Positions 27,041 to 41,382 of a stretch of DNA of 64,000 bases are shown here, piece by piece; the stretch's first letter is position 1, and every line of letters starts with the position of its first letter. This stretch comes from Taudactylus pleione (lineage: Eukaryota > Chordata > Amphibia > Anura > Myobatrachidae). The position numbers and the translations under genes are program-made. The notes beneath the pieces were generated by a model. That model was not told the DNA's origin, did no database searches, and saw only the letters and a program-made list of their open reading frames with translations. Location: contig JAUIMM010002336.1 of the NCBI GenBank assembly GCA_031769625.1, forward strand, positions 22,827 to 86,826, given 5' to 3'.

Positions 27041-30000
27041 GAAATGGTTTTTCTCCCTTGTTGCGTTTAAGAGAAAACAGCAATTGCTCGTTTTAGGCCA
27101 AAATGCATTGAAAGAAATGGAAACAACAAAAGCGCATACTTTGTGATATCTCCTCTTGTAGCAAACACAGACAGCTCAAAATTTCACTGGATGTGTTGAA
27201 GACCAAGACCAACAAATGTGATGTGAAATGGTTTTTCTCCCATTTTGCATTTAAGAGAAAACAGCAAATGCATGTTTTAGGCCAAAATGCATTGAAAGCA
27301 ATGGAAACAACAAAAGCGCATACTTTGTGATATCTCCTCTTGTAGCAAACACAGACAGCTCAAAATTTGACTGGATGTGTTGAAGACCAAGACCAACAAA
27401 TGTGATGTGAAATGGTTTTTCTCCCATGTTGCGTTTAAGAGAAAACAGCAATTGCTCGTTTTAGGCCAAAATGCATTGAAAGCAATGGAAACAACAAAAG
27501 CGCATACTTTGTGTTATCTCCTCTTGTAGCAAACACAGACAGCTCAAAATTTCACGGATGTGTTGAAGACCAAGACCCACAAATGAGATGTGAAATGGTT
27601 TTACTCCCATGTTGCATTTAAGAGAAAACAACAATTGCTCGTTTTAGGCCAAAATGCATTGAAACAAATGGAAACAACAAAAGCGCATACTTTGTGATAT
27701 CTCCTCTTGTAGCAAACACAGACAGCTCAAAATTTCACTGGATGTGTTGAAGACCAAGACCAACAAATGTGATGTGAAATGGTTTTTCTCCCATTTTGCA
27801 TTTAAGAGAAAACAGCAAATGCATGTTTTAGGCCAAAATGCATTGAAAGCAATGGAAACAACAAAAGCGCATACTTTGTGATATCTCCTCTTGTAGCAAA
27901 CACAGACAGCTCAAAATTTCACTGGATGTGTTGAAGACCAAGACCAACAAATGTGATGTGAAATGGTTTTTCTCCCATGTTGCGTTTAAGAGAAAACAGC
28001 AATTGCTCGTTTTAGGCCAAAATGCATTGAAAGCAATGGAAACAACAAAAGCGCATACTTTGTGTTATCTCCTCTTGTAGCAAACACAGACAGCTCAAAA
28101 TTTCACTTGATGTGTTGAAGACCAAGACCAACAAATGTGATGTGAAATGGTTTTTCTCCCATGTTGCGTTTAAGAGAAAACAGCAATTGCTCGTTTTAGG
28201 CCAAAATGCATTGAAAGCAATGGAAACAACAAAAGCGCATACTTTGTGTTATCTCCTCTTGTAGCAAACACAGACAGCTCAAAATTTCACTGGATGTGTT
28301 GAAGACCAAGACCCACAAATATGATGTGAAATGGTTTTTCTCCCATTTTGCGTTTAAGAGAAAACAGCAATTGCTCGTTTTAGGCCAAAATGCATTGAAA
28401 GCAATGGAAACAACAAAAGCGCATACTTTGTGTTATCTCCTCTTGTAGCAAACACAGACAGCTCAAAATTTCACTGGATGTGTTGAAGACCAAGACCCAC
28501 AAATGTGATTTGAAATGGTTTTTCTCCCATGTTGCGTTTAAGAGAAAACAGCAATTGCTCGTTTTAGGCCAAAATGCATTGAAAGCAATGGAAACAACAA
28601 AAGCGCATACTTTGTGTTATCTCCTCTTGTAGCAAACACAGACAGCTCAAAATTTCACTGGATGTGTTGAAGACCAAGACCCACAAATGTGATCTGAAAT
28701 GGTTTTTCTCCCATGTTGCGTTTAAGAGAAAACAGCAATTGCTCGTTTTAGGCCAAAATGCATTGAAAGCAATGGAAACAACAAAAGCGCATACTTTGTG
28801 TTATCTCCTCTTGTAGCAAACACAGACAGCTCAAAATTTCACTGGATGTGTTGAAGACCAAGACCCACAAATGTAATGTGAAATGGTTTTTCTCCCATGT
28901 TGCGTTTAAGAGAAAACAGCAATTGCTCGTTTTAGGCCAAAATGCATTGAAAGCAATGGAAACAACAAAAGCGCATACTTTGTGTTATCTCCTCTTGTAG
29001 CAAACACAGACAGCTCAAAATTTCACTGGATGTGTTGAAGACCAAGACCCACAAATTTGATGTGAAATGGTTTTTCTCCCTTGTTGCGTTTAAGAGAAAA
29101 CAGCAATTGCTCGTTTTAGGCCAAAATGCATTGAAAGCAATGGAAACAACAAAAGCGCATACTTTGTGTTATCTCCTCTTGTAGCAAACACAGACAGCTC
29201 AAAATTTCACTGGATGTGTTGAAGACCAAGACCCACAAATGAGATGTGAAATGGTTTTACTCCCATGTTGCATTTAAGAGAAAACAGCAATTGCTCGTTT
29301 TAGGCCAAAATGCATTGAAAGAAATGGAAACAACAAAAGCGCATACTTTGTGATATCTCCTCTTGTAGCAAACACAGACAGCTCAAAATTTCACTGGATG
29401 TGTTGAAGACCAAGACCAACAAATGTGATGTGAAATGGTTTTTCTCCCATTTTGCATTTAAGAGAAAACAGCAAATGCATGTTTTAGGCCAAAATGCATT
29501 GAAAGCAATGGAAACAACAAAAGCGCATACTTTGTGATATCTCCTCTTGTAGCAAACACAGACAGCTCAAAATTTCACTGGATGTGTTGAAGACCAAGAC
29601 CCACAAATTTGATGTGAAATGGTTTTTCTCCCTTGTTGCGTTTAAGAGAAAACAGCAATTGCTCGTTTTAGGCCAAAATGCATTGAAAGCAATGGAAACA
29701 ACAAAAGCGCATACTTTGTGTTATCTCCTCTTGTAGCAAACACAGACAGCTCAAAATTTCACTGGATGTGTTGAAGACCAAGACCCACAAATGAGATGTG
29801 AAATGGTTTTACTCCCATGTTGCATTTAAGAGAAAACAGCAATTGCTCGTTTTAGGCCAAAATGCATTGAAAGAAATGGAAACAACAAAAGCGCATACTT
29901 TGTGATATCTCCTCTTGTAGCAAACACAGACAGCTCAAAATTTCACTGGATGTGTTGAAGACCAAGACCAACAAATGTGATGTGAAATGGTTTTTCTCCC

Positions 30001-32039
30001 ATTTTGCATTTAAGAGAAAACAGCAAATGCATGTTTTAGGCCAAAATGCATTGAAAGCAATGGAAACAACAAAAGCGCATACTTTGTGATATCTCCTCTT
30101 GTAGCAAACACAGACAGCTCAAAATTTCACTGGATGTGTTGAAGACCAAGACCAACAAATGTGATGTGAAATGGTTTTTCTCCCATGTTGCGTTTAAGAG
30201 AAAACAGCAATTGCTCGTTTTAGGCCAAAATGCATTGAAAGCAATGGAAACAACAAAAGCGCATACTTTGTGTTATCTCCTCTTGTAGCAAACACAGACA
30301 GCTCAAAATTTCACGGATGTGTTGAAGACCAAGACCCACAAATGAGATGTGAAATGGTTTTACTCCCATGTTGCATTTAAGAGAAAACAACAATTGCTCG
30401 TTTTAGGCCAAAATGCATTGAAAGCAATGGAAACAACAAAAGCGCATACTTTGTGATATCTCCTCTTGTAGCAAACACAGACAGCTCAAAATTTCACTGG
30501 ATGTGTTGAAGACCAAGACCAACAAATGTGATGTGAAATGGTTTTTCTCCCATGTTGCGTTTAAGAGAAAACAGCAATTGCTCGTTTTAGGCCAAAATGC
30601 ATTGAAAGCAATGGAAACAACAAAAGCGCATACTTTGTGTTATCTCCTCTTGTAGCAAACACAGACAGCTCAAAATTTCACGGATGTGTTGAAGACCAAG
30701 ACCCACAAATGAGATGTGAAATGGTTTTACTCCCATGTTGCATTTAGGAGAAAACAACAATTGCTCGTTTTAGGCCAAAATGCATTGAAACAAATGGAAA
30801 CAACAAAAGCGCATACTTTGTGATATCTCCTCTTGTAGCAAACACAGACAGCTCAAAATTTCACTGGATGTGTTGAAGAAAAAGACCCACAAATATGATG
30901 TGAAATGGTTTTTCTCCCATTTTGCATTTAAGAGAAAACAGCAATTGCTCGTTTTAGGCCAAAATGCATTGAAAGCAATGGAAACAACAAAAGCGCATAC
31001 TTTGTGTTATCTCCTCTTGTAGCAAACACAGACAGCTCAAAATTTCACTGGATGTGTTGAAGACCAAGACCCACAAATGTGATGTGAAATGGTTTTTCTC
31101 CCATGTTGCGTTTAAGAGAAAACAGCAATTGCTCGTTTTAGGCCAAAATGCATTGAAAGCAATGGAAACAACAAAAGCGCATACTTTGTGTTATCTCCTC
31201 TTGTAGCAAACACAGACAGCTCAAAATTTCACTGGATGTGTTGAAGACCAAGACCCACAAATGTGATCTGAAATGGTTTTTCTCCCATGTTGCGTTTAAG
31301 AGAAAACAGCAATTGCTCGTTTTAGGCCAAAATGCATTGAAAGCAATGGAAACAACAAAAGCGCATACTTTGTGTTATCTCCTCTTGTAGCAAACACAGA
31401 CAGCTCAAAATTTCACTGGATGTGTTGAAGACCAAGACCCACAAATGTAATGTGAAATGGTTTTTCTCCCATGTTGCGTTTAAGAGAAAACAGCAATTGC
31501 TCGTTTTAGGCCAAAATGCATTGAAAGCAATGGAAACAACAAAAGCGCATACTTTGTGTTATCTCCTCTTGTAGCAAACACAGACAGCTCAAAATTTCAC
31601 TGGATGTGTTGAAGACCAAGACCCACAAATTTGATGTGAAATGGTTTTTCTCCCTTGTTGCGTTTAAGAGAAAACAGCAATTGCTCGTTTTAGGCCAAAA
31701 TGCATTGAAAGCAATGGAAACAACAAAAGCGCATACTTTGTGTTATCTCCTCTTGTAGCAAACACAGACAGCTCAAAATTTCACTGGATGTGTTGAAGAC
31801 CAAGACCCACAAATGAGATGTGAAATGGTTTTACTCCCATGTTGCATTTAAGAGAAAACAGCAATTGCTCGTTTTAGGCCAAAATGCATTGAAAGAAATG
31901 GAAACAACAAAAGCGCATACTTTGTGATATCTCCTCTTGTAGCAAACACAGACAGCTCAAAATTTCACTGGATGTGTTGAAGACCAAGACCAACAAATGT
32001 GATGTGAAATGGTTTTTCTCCCATTTTGCATTTAAGAGA

Positions 32040-33660
32040 AAACAGCAAATGCAGGTTTTAGGCCAAAATGCATTGAAAGCAGTGGAAACAACAAAAGCGC
32101 ATACTTTGTGATATCTCCTCTTGTAGCAAACACAGACAGCTCAAAATTTCACTGGATGTGTTGAAGACCAAGACCAACAAATGTGATGTGAAATGGTTTT
32201 TCTCCCATGTTGCGTTTAAGAGAAAACAGCAATTGCTCGTTTTAGGCCAAAATGCATTGAAAGCAATGGAAACAACAAAAGCGCATACTTTGTGTTATCT
32301 CCTCTTGTAGCAAACACAGACAGCTCAAAATTTCACGGATGTGTTGAAGACCAAGACCCACAAATGAGATGTGAAATGGTTTTACTCCCATGTTGCATTT
32401 AGGAGAAAACAACAATTGCTCGTTTTAGGCCAAAATGCATTGAAACAAATGGAAACAACAAAAGCGCATACTTTGTGATATCTCCTCTTGTAGCAAACAC
32501 AGACAGCTCAAAATTTCACTGGATGTGTTGAAGACCAAGACCAACAAATGTGATGTGAAATGGTTTTTCTCCCATGTTGCGTTTAAGAGAAAACAGCAAA
32601 TGCAGGTTTTAGGCCAAAATGCATTGAAAGCAATGGAAACAACAAAAGCGCATACTTTGTGATATCTCCTCTTGTAGCAAACACAGACAGCTCAAAATTT
32701 CACTGGATGTGTTGAAGACCAAGACCAACAAATGTGATGTGAAATGGTTTTTCTCCCATGTTGCATTTAAGAGAAAACAGCAATTGCTCATTTTAGGCCA
32801 AAATGCATTGAAAGCAATGGAAACAACAAAAGCGCATACTTTGTGTTATCTCCTCTTGTAGCAAACACAGACAGCTCAAAATTTCACTGGATGTGTTGAA
32901 GACCAAGACCCACAAATATGATGTGAAATGGTTTTTCTCCCATGTTGCGTTTAAGAGAAAACAGCAATTGCTCGTTTTAGGCCAAAATGCATTGAAAGCA
33001 ATGGAAACAACAAAAGCGCATACTTTGTGTTATCTCCTCTTGTAGCAAACACAGACAGCTCAAAATTTCACTGGATGTGTTGAAGACCAAGACCCACAAA
33101 TGTGATGTGAAATGGTTTTTCTCCCATGTTGCGTTTAAGAGAAAACAGCAATTGCTCGTTTTAGGCCAAAATGCATTGAAAGCAATGGAAACAACAAAAG
33201 CGCATACTTTGTGTTATCTCCTCTTGTAGCAAACACAGACAGCTCAAAATTTCACTGGATGTGTTGAAGACCAAGACCCACAAATGTGATCTGAAATGGT
33301 TTTTCTCCCATGTTGCGTTTAAGAGAAAACAGCAATTGCTCGTTTTAGGCCAAAATGCATTGAAAGCAATGGAAACAACAAAAGCGCATACTTTGTGTTA
33401 TCTCCTCTTGTAGCAAACACAGACAGCTCAAAATTTCACTGGATGTGTTGAAGACCAAGACCCACAAATGTAATGTGAAATGGTTTTTCTCCCATGTTGC
33501 GTTTAAGAGAAAACAGCAATTGCTCATTTTAGGCCAAAATGCATTGAAAGCAATGGAAACAACAAAAGCGCATACTTTGTGTTATCTCCTCTTGTAGCAA
33601 ACACAGACAGCTCAAAATTTCACTGGATGTGTTGAAGACCAAGACCCACAAATTTGATGT
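32040..33660 (+). repeat. Satellite block duplicated at +6620 bp, copy 2
   Basis: This is the partner of 25420-27040. It begins inside a chimeric monomer whose left part carries CATTTTGCATTT and whose right part carries GCAGG and GCAGTGG, so the exchange point lies within the repeat unit near 32030-32050. It ends where an ordinary TTTGATG monomer follows instead of the chimera found in copy 1. Confidence 0.75.
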
Positions 33661-36600
33661 GAAATGGTTTTTCTCCCTTGTTGCGTTTAAGAGAAAACAG
33701 CAATTGCTCGTTTTAGGCCAAAATGCATTGAAAGCAATGGAAACAACAAAAGCGCATACTTTGTGTTATCTCCTCTTGTAGCAAACACAGACAGCTCAAA
33801 ATTTCACTGGATGTGTTGAAGACCAAGACCCACAAATGAGATGTGAAATGGTTTTACTCCCATGTTGCATTTAAGAGAAAACAGCAATTGCTCGTTTTAG
33901 GCCAAAATGCATTGAAAGAAATCGAAACAACAAAAGCGCATACTTTGTGATATCTCCTCTTGTAGCAAACACAGACAGCTCAAAATTTCACTGGATGTGT
34001 TGAAGACCAAGACCAACAAATGTGATGTGAAATGGTTTTTCTCCCATTTTGCATTTAAGAGAAAACAGCAAATGCATGTTTTAGGCCAAAATGCATTGAA
34101 AGCAATGGAAACAACAAAAGCGCATACTTTGTGATATCTCCTCTTGTAGCAAACACAGACAGCTCAAAATTTGACTGGATGTGTTGAAGACCAAGACCAA
34201 CAAATGTGATGTGAAATGGTTTTTCTCCCATGTTGCGTTTAAGAGAAAACAGCAATTGCTCGTTTTAGGCCAAAATGCATTGAAAGCAATGGAAACAACA
34301 AAAGCGCATACTTTGTGTTATCTCCTCTTGTAGCAAACACAGACAGCTCAAAATTTCACGGATGTGTTGAAGACCAAGACCCACAAATGAGATGTGAAAT
34401 GGTTTTACTCCCATGTTGCATTTAAGAGAAAACAACAATTGCTCGTTTTAGGCCAAAATGCATTGAAACAAATGGAAACAACAAAAGCGCATACTTTGTG
34501 ATATCTCCTCTTGTAGCAAACACAGACAGCTCAAAATTTCACTGGATGTGTTGAAGACCAAGACCAACAAATGTGATGTGAAATGGTTTTTCTCCCATGT
34601 TGCGTTTAAGAGAAAACAGCAAATGCAGGTTTTAGGCCAAAATGCATTGAAAGCAATGGAAACAACAAAAGCGCATACTTTGTGATATCTCCTCTTGTAG
34701 CAAACACAGACAGCTCAAAATTTCACTGGATGTGTTGAAGACCAAGACCAACAAATGTGATGTGAAATGGTTTTTCTCCCATGTTGCGTTTAAGAGAAAA
34801 CAGCAATTGCTCGTTTTAGGCCAAAATGCATTGAAAGCAATGGAAACAACAAAAGCGCATACTTTGTGTTATCTCCTCTTGTAGCAAACACAGACAGCTC
34901 AAAATTTCACGGATGTGTTGAAGACCAAGACCCACAAATGAGATGTGAAATGGTTTTACTCCCATGTTGCATTTAGGAGAAAACAACAATTGCTCGTTTT
35001 AGGCCAAAATGCATTGAAACAAATGGAAACAACAAAAGCGCATACTTTGTGATATCTCCTCTTGTAGCAAACACAGACAGCTCAAAATTTCACTGGATGT
35101 GTTGAAGACCAAGACCCACAAATATGATGTGAAATGGTTTTTCTCCCATTTTGCGTTTAAGAGAAAACAGCAATTGCTCGTTTTAGGCCAAAATGCATTG
35201 AAAGCAATGGAAACAACAAAAGCGCATACTTTGTGTTATCTCCTCTTGTAGCAAACACAGACAGCTCAAAATTTCACTGGATGTGTTGAAGACCAAGACC
35301 CACAAATGTGATGTTAAATGGTTTTTCTCCCATGTTGCGTTTAAGAGAAAACAGCAATTGCTCGTTTTAGGCCAAAATGCATTGAAAGCAATGGAAACAA
35401 CAAAAGCGCATACTTTGTGTTATCTCCTCTTGTAGCAAACACAGACAGCTCAAAATTTCACTGGATGTGTTGAAGACCAAGACCCACAAATGTGATCTGA
35501 AATGGTTTTTCTCCCATGTTGCGTTTAAGAGAAAACAGCAATTGCTCGTTTTAGGCCAAAATGCATTGAAAGCAATGGAAACAACAAAAGCGCATACTTT
35601 GTGTTATCTCCTCTTGTAGCAAACACAGACAGCTCAAAATTTCACTGGATGTGTTGAAGACCAAGACCCACAAATGTAATGTGAAATGGTTTTTCTCCCA
35701 TGTTGCGTTTAAGAGAAAACAGCAATTGCTCGTTTTAGGCCAAAATGCATTGAAAGCAATGGAAACAACAAAAGCGCATACTTTGTGTTATCTCCTCTTG
35801 TAGCAAACACAGACAGCTCAAAATTTCACTGGATGTGTTGAAGACCAAGACCCACAAATTTGATGTGAAATGGTTTTTCTCCCTTGTTGCGTTTAAGAGA
35901 AAACAGCAATTGCTCGTTTTAGGCCAAAATGCATTGAAAGCAATGGAAACAACAAAAGCGCATACTTTGTGTTATCTCCTCTTGTAGCAAACACAGACAG
36001 CTCAAAATTTCACTGGATGTGTTGAAGACCAAGACCCACAAATGAGATGTGAAATGGTTTTACTCCCATGTTGCATTTAAGAGAAAACAGCAATTGCTCG
36101 TTTTAGGCCAAAATGCATTGAAAGAAATGGAAACAACAAAAGCGCATACTTTGTGATATCTCCTCTTGTAGCAAACACAGACAGCTCAAAATTTCACTGG
36201 ATGTGTTGAAGACCAAGACCAACAAATGTGATGTGAAATGGTTTTTCTCCCATTTTGCATTTAAGAGAAAACAGCAAATGCATGTTTTAGGCCAAAATGC
36301 ATTGAAAGCAATGGAAACAACAAAAGCGCATACTTTGTGATATCTCCTCTTGTAGCAAACACAGACAGCTCAAAATTTCACTGGATGTGTTGAAGACCAA
36401 GACCAACAAATGTGATGTGAAATGGTTTTTCTCCCATGTTGCGTTTAAGAGAAAACAGCAATTGCTCGTTTTAGGCCAAAATGCATTGAAAGCAATGGAA
36501 ACAACAAAAGCGCATACTTTGTGTTATCTCCTCTTGTAGCAAACACAGACAGCTCAAAATTTCACGGATGTGTTGAAGACCAAGACCCACAAATGAGATG

Positions 36601-38807
36601 TGAAATGGTTTTACTCCCATGTTGCATTTAAGAGAAAACAACAATTGCTCGTTTTAGGCCAAAATGCATTGAAACAAATGGAAACAACAAAAGCGCATAC
36701 TTTGTGATATCTCCTCTTGTAGCAAACACAGACAGCTCAAAATTTCACTGGATGTGTTGAAGACCAAGACCAACAAATGTGATGTGAAATGGTTTTTCTC
36801 CCATGTTGTGTTTAAGAGAAAACAGCAAATGCAGGTTTTAGGCCAAAATGCATTGAAAGCAATGGAAACAACAAAAGCGCATACTTTGTGATATCTCCTC
36901 TTGTAGCAAACACAGACAGCTCAAAATTTCACTGGATGTGTTGAAGACCAAGACCAACAAATGTGATGTGAAATGGTTTTTCTCCCATGTTGCATTTAAG
37001 AGAAAACAGCAATTGCTCATTTTAGGCCAAAATGCATTGAAAGCAATGGAAACAACAAAAGCGCATACTTTGTGTTATCTCCTCTTGTAGCAAACACAGA
37101 CAGCTCAAAATTTCACTGGATGTGTTGAAGACCAAGACCCACAAATATGATGTGAAATGGTTTTTCTCCCATGTTGCGTTTAAGAGAAAACAGCAATTGC
37201 TCGTTTTAGGCCAAAATGCATTGAAAGCAATGGAAACAACAAAAGCGCATACTTTGTGTTATCTCCTCTTGTAGCAAACACAGACAGCTCAAAATTTCAC
37301 TGGATGTGTTGAAGACCAAGACCCACAAATGTGATGTGAAATGGTTTTTCTCCCATGTTGCGTTTAAGAGAAAACAGCAATTGCTCGTTTTAGGCCAAAG
37401 TGCATTGAAAGCAATGGAAACAACAAAAGCGCATACTTTGTGTTATCTCCTCTTGTAGCAAACACAGACAGCTCAAAATTTCACTGGATGTGTTGAAGAC
37501 CAAGACCCACAAATGTGATCTGAAATGGTTTTTCTCCCATGTTGCGTTTAAGAGAAAACAGCAATTGCTCGTTTTAGGCCAAAATGCATTGAAAGCAATG
37601 GAAACAACAAAAGCGCATACTTTGTGTTATCTCCTCTTGTAGCAAACACAGACAGCTCAAAATTTCACTGGATGTGTTGAAGACCAAGACCCACAAATGT
37701 AATGTGAAATGGTTTTTCTCCCATGTTGCGTTTAAGAGAACACAGCAATTGCTCGTTTTAGGCCAAAATGCATTGAAAGCAATGGAAACAACAAAAGCGC
37801 ATACTTTGTGTTATCTCCTCTTGTAGCAAACACAGACAGCTCAAAATTTCACTGGATGTGTTGAAGACCAAGACCCACAAATTTGATGTGAAATGGTTTT
37901 TCTCCCTTGTTGCGTTTAAGAGAAAACAGCAATTGCTCGTTTTAGGCCAAAATGCATTGAAAGCAATGGAAACAACAAAAGTGCATACTTTGTGTTATCT
38001 CCTCTTGTAGCAAACACAGACAGCTCAAAATTTCACTGGATGTGTTGAAGACCAAGACCCACAAATGAGATGTGAAATGGTTTTACTCCCATGTTGCATT
38101 TAAGAGAAAACAGCAATTGCTCGTTTTAGGCCAAAATGCATTGAAAGAAATGGAAACAACAAAAGCGCATACTTTGTGATATCTCCTCTTGTAGCAAACA
38201 CAGACAGCTCAAAATTTCACTGGATGTGTTGAACACCAAGACCAACAAATGTGATGTGAAATGGTTTTTCTCCCATTTTGCATTTAAGAGAAAACAGCAA
38301 ATGCAGGTTTTAGGCCAAAATGCATTGAAAGCAATGGAAACAACAAAAGCGCATACTTTGTGATATCTCCTCTTGTAGCAAACACAGACAGCTCAAAATT
38401 TCACTGGATGTGTTGAAGACCAAGACCAACAAATGTGATGTGAAATGGTTTTTCTCCCATGTTGCGTTTAAGAGAAAACAGCAATTGCTCGTTTTAGGCC
38501 AAAATGCATTGAAAGCAATGGAAACAACAAAAGCGCATACTTTGTGTTATCTCCTCTTGTAGCAAACACAGACAGCTCAAAATTTCACTGGATGTGTTGA
38601 AGACCAAGACCCACAAATTTGATGTGAAATGGTTTTTCTCCCTTGTTGCGTTTAAGAGAAAACAGCAATTGCTCGTTTTAGGCCAAAATGCATTGAAAGC
38701 AATGGAAACAACAAAAGCGCATACTTTGTGTTATCTCCTCTTGTAGCAAACACAGACAGCTCAAAATTTCACTGGATGTGTTGAAGACCAAGACCCACAA
38801 ATGAGAT

Positions 38808-41382
38808 GTGAAATGGTTTTTCTCCCATGTTGCGTTTAAGAGAAAACAGCAATTGCTCGTTTTAGGCCAAAATGCATTGAAAGCAATGGAAACAACAAAA
38901 GCGCATACTTTGTGTTATCTCCTCTTGTAGCAAACACAGACAGCTCAAAATTTCACGGATGTGTTGAAGACCAAGACCCACAAATGAGATGTGAAATGGT
39001 TTTACTCCCATGTTGCATTTAAGAGAAAACAACAATTGCTCGTTTTAGGCCAAAATGCATTGAAAGAAATGGAAACAACAAAAGCGCATACTTTGTGATA
39101 TCTCCTCTTGTAGCAAACACAGACAGCTCAAAATTTCACTGGATGTGTTGAAGACCAAGACCAACAAATGTGATGTGAAATGGTTTTTCTCCCATGTTGC
39201 GTTTAAGAGAAAACAGCAAATGCAGGTTTTAGGCCAAAATGCATTGAAAGCAATGGAAACAACAAAAGCGCATACTTTGTGATATCTCCTCTTGTAGCAC
39301 ACACAGACAGCTCAAAATTTCACTGGATGTGTTGAAGACCAAGACCAACAAATGTGATGTGAAATGGTTTTTCTCCCATGTTGCGTTTAAGAGAAAACAG
39401 CAATTGCTCGTTTTAGGCCAAAATGCATTGAAAGCAATGGAAACAACAAAAGCGCATACTTTGTGTTATCTCCTCTTGTAGCAAACACAGACAGCTCAAA
39501 ATTTCACTGGATGTGTTGAAGACCAAGACCCACAAATATGATGTGAAATGGTTTTTCTCCCATGTTGCGTTTAAGAGAAAACAGCAATTGCTCGTTTTAG
39601 GCCAAAATGCATTGAAAGCAATGGAAACAACAAAAGCGCATACTTTGTGTTATCTCCTCTTGTAGCAAACACAGACAGCTCAAAATTTCACTGGATGTGT
39701 TGAAGACCAAGACCCACAAATGTGATGTGAAATGGTTTTTCTCCCATGTTGCGTTTAAGAGAAAACAGCAATTGCTCGTTTTAGGCCAAAATGCATTGAA
39801 AGCAATGGAAACAACAAAAGCGCATACTTTGTGTTATCTCCTCTTGTAGCAAACACAGACAGCTCAAAATTTCACTGGATGTGTTGAAGACCAAGACCCA
39901 CAAATGTGATCTGAAATGGTTTTTCTCCCATGTTGCATTTAAGAGAAAACAGCAATTGCTCGTTTTAGGCCAAAATGCATTGAAAGCAATGGAAACAACA
40001 AAAGCGCATACTTTGTGTTATCTCCTCTTGTAGCAAACACAGACAGCTCAAAATTTCACTGGATGTGTTGAAGACCAAGACCCACAAATGTAATGTGAAA
40101 TGGTTTTTATACCATGTTGCGTTTAAGAGAAAACAGCAATTGCTCGTTTTAGGCCAAAATGCATTGAAAGCAATGGAAACAACAAAAGCGCATACTTTGT
40201 ATTATCTCCTCTTGTAGCAAACACAGACAGCTCAAAATTTCACTGGATGTGTTGAAGACCAAGACCCACAAATTTGATGTGAAATGGTTTTTCTCCCTTG
40301 TTGCGTTTAAGAGAAAACAGCAATTGCTCGTTTTAGGCCAAAATGCATTGAAAGCAATGGAAACAACAAAAGAGCATACTTTGTGTTATCTCCTCTTGTA
40401 GCAAACACAGACAGCTCAAAATTTCACTGGATGTGTTGAAGACCAAGACCCACAAATGAGATGTGAAATGGTTTTACTCCCATGTTGCATTTAAGAGAAA
40501 ACAACAATTGCTCATTTTAGGCCAAAATGCATTGAAAGAAATGGAAACAACAAAAGCGCATACTTTGTGATATCTCCTCTTGTAGCAAACACAGACAGCT
40601 CAAAATTTCACTGGATGTGTTGAAGACCAAGACCAACAAATGTGATGTGAAATGGTTTTTCTCCCATGTTGCGTTTAAGAGAAAACAGCAAATGCAGGTT
40701 TTAGGCCAAAATGCATTGAAAGCAATGGAAACAACAAAAGCGCATACTTTGTGATATCTCCTCTTGTAGCAAACACAGACAGCTCAAACTTTCACTGGAT
40801 GTGTTGAAGACCAAGACCAACAAATGTGATGTGAAATGGTTTTTCTCCCATGTTGCGTTTAAGAGAAAACAGCAATTGCTCGTTTTAGGCCAAAATGCAT
40901 TGAAAGCAATGGAAACAACAAAAGCGCATACTTTGTGTTATCTCCTCTTGTAGCAAACACAGACAGCTCAAAATTTCACTGGATGTGTTGAAGACCAAGA
41001 CCCACAAATGTGATGTGAAATGGTTTTTCTCCCATGTTGCGTTTAAGAGAAAACAGCAATTGCTCGTTTTAGGCCAAAATGCATTGAAAGCAATGGAAAC
41101 AACAAAAGCGCATACTTTGTGTTATCTCCTCTTGTAGCAAACACAGACAGCTCAAAATTTCACTGGATGTGTTGAAGACCAAGACCCACAAATGTGATCT
41201 GAAATGGTTTTTCTCCCATGTTGCGTTTAAGAGAAAACAGCAATTGCTCGTTTTAGGCCAAAATGCATTGAAAGCAATGGAAACAACAAAAGCGCATACT
41301 TTGTGTTATCTCCTCTTGTAGCAAACACAGACAGCTCAAAATTTCACTGGATGTGTTGAAGACCAAGACCCACAAATGAGAT
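38808..41382 (+). repeat. Higher-order block A (14 monomers, 2575 bp)
   Basis: This is the first of three consecutive related blocks. It starts after GAGAT with a TTTTTCTCC monomer followed by a CACGG deletion monomer. Diagnostic changes are TAGCACACAC near 39296, TTTTTATACC near 40106, GTATTATC near 40200, AAAGAGCATAC near 40370 and CAAACTTTC near 40785. The length of 2575 is 14 x 184 minus the single CACGG deletion. Confidence 0.88.
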
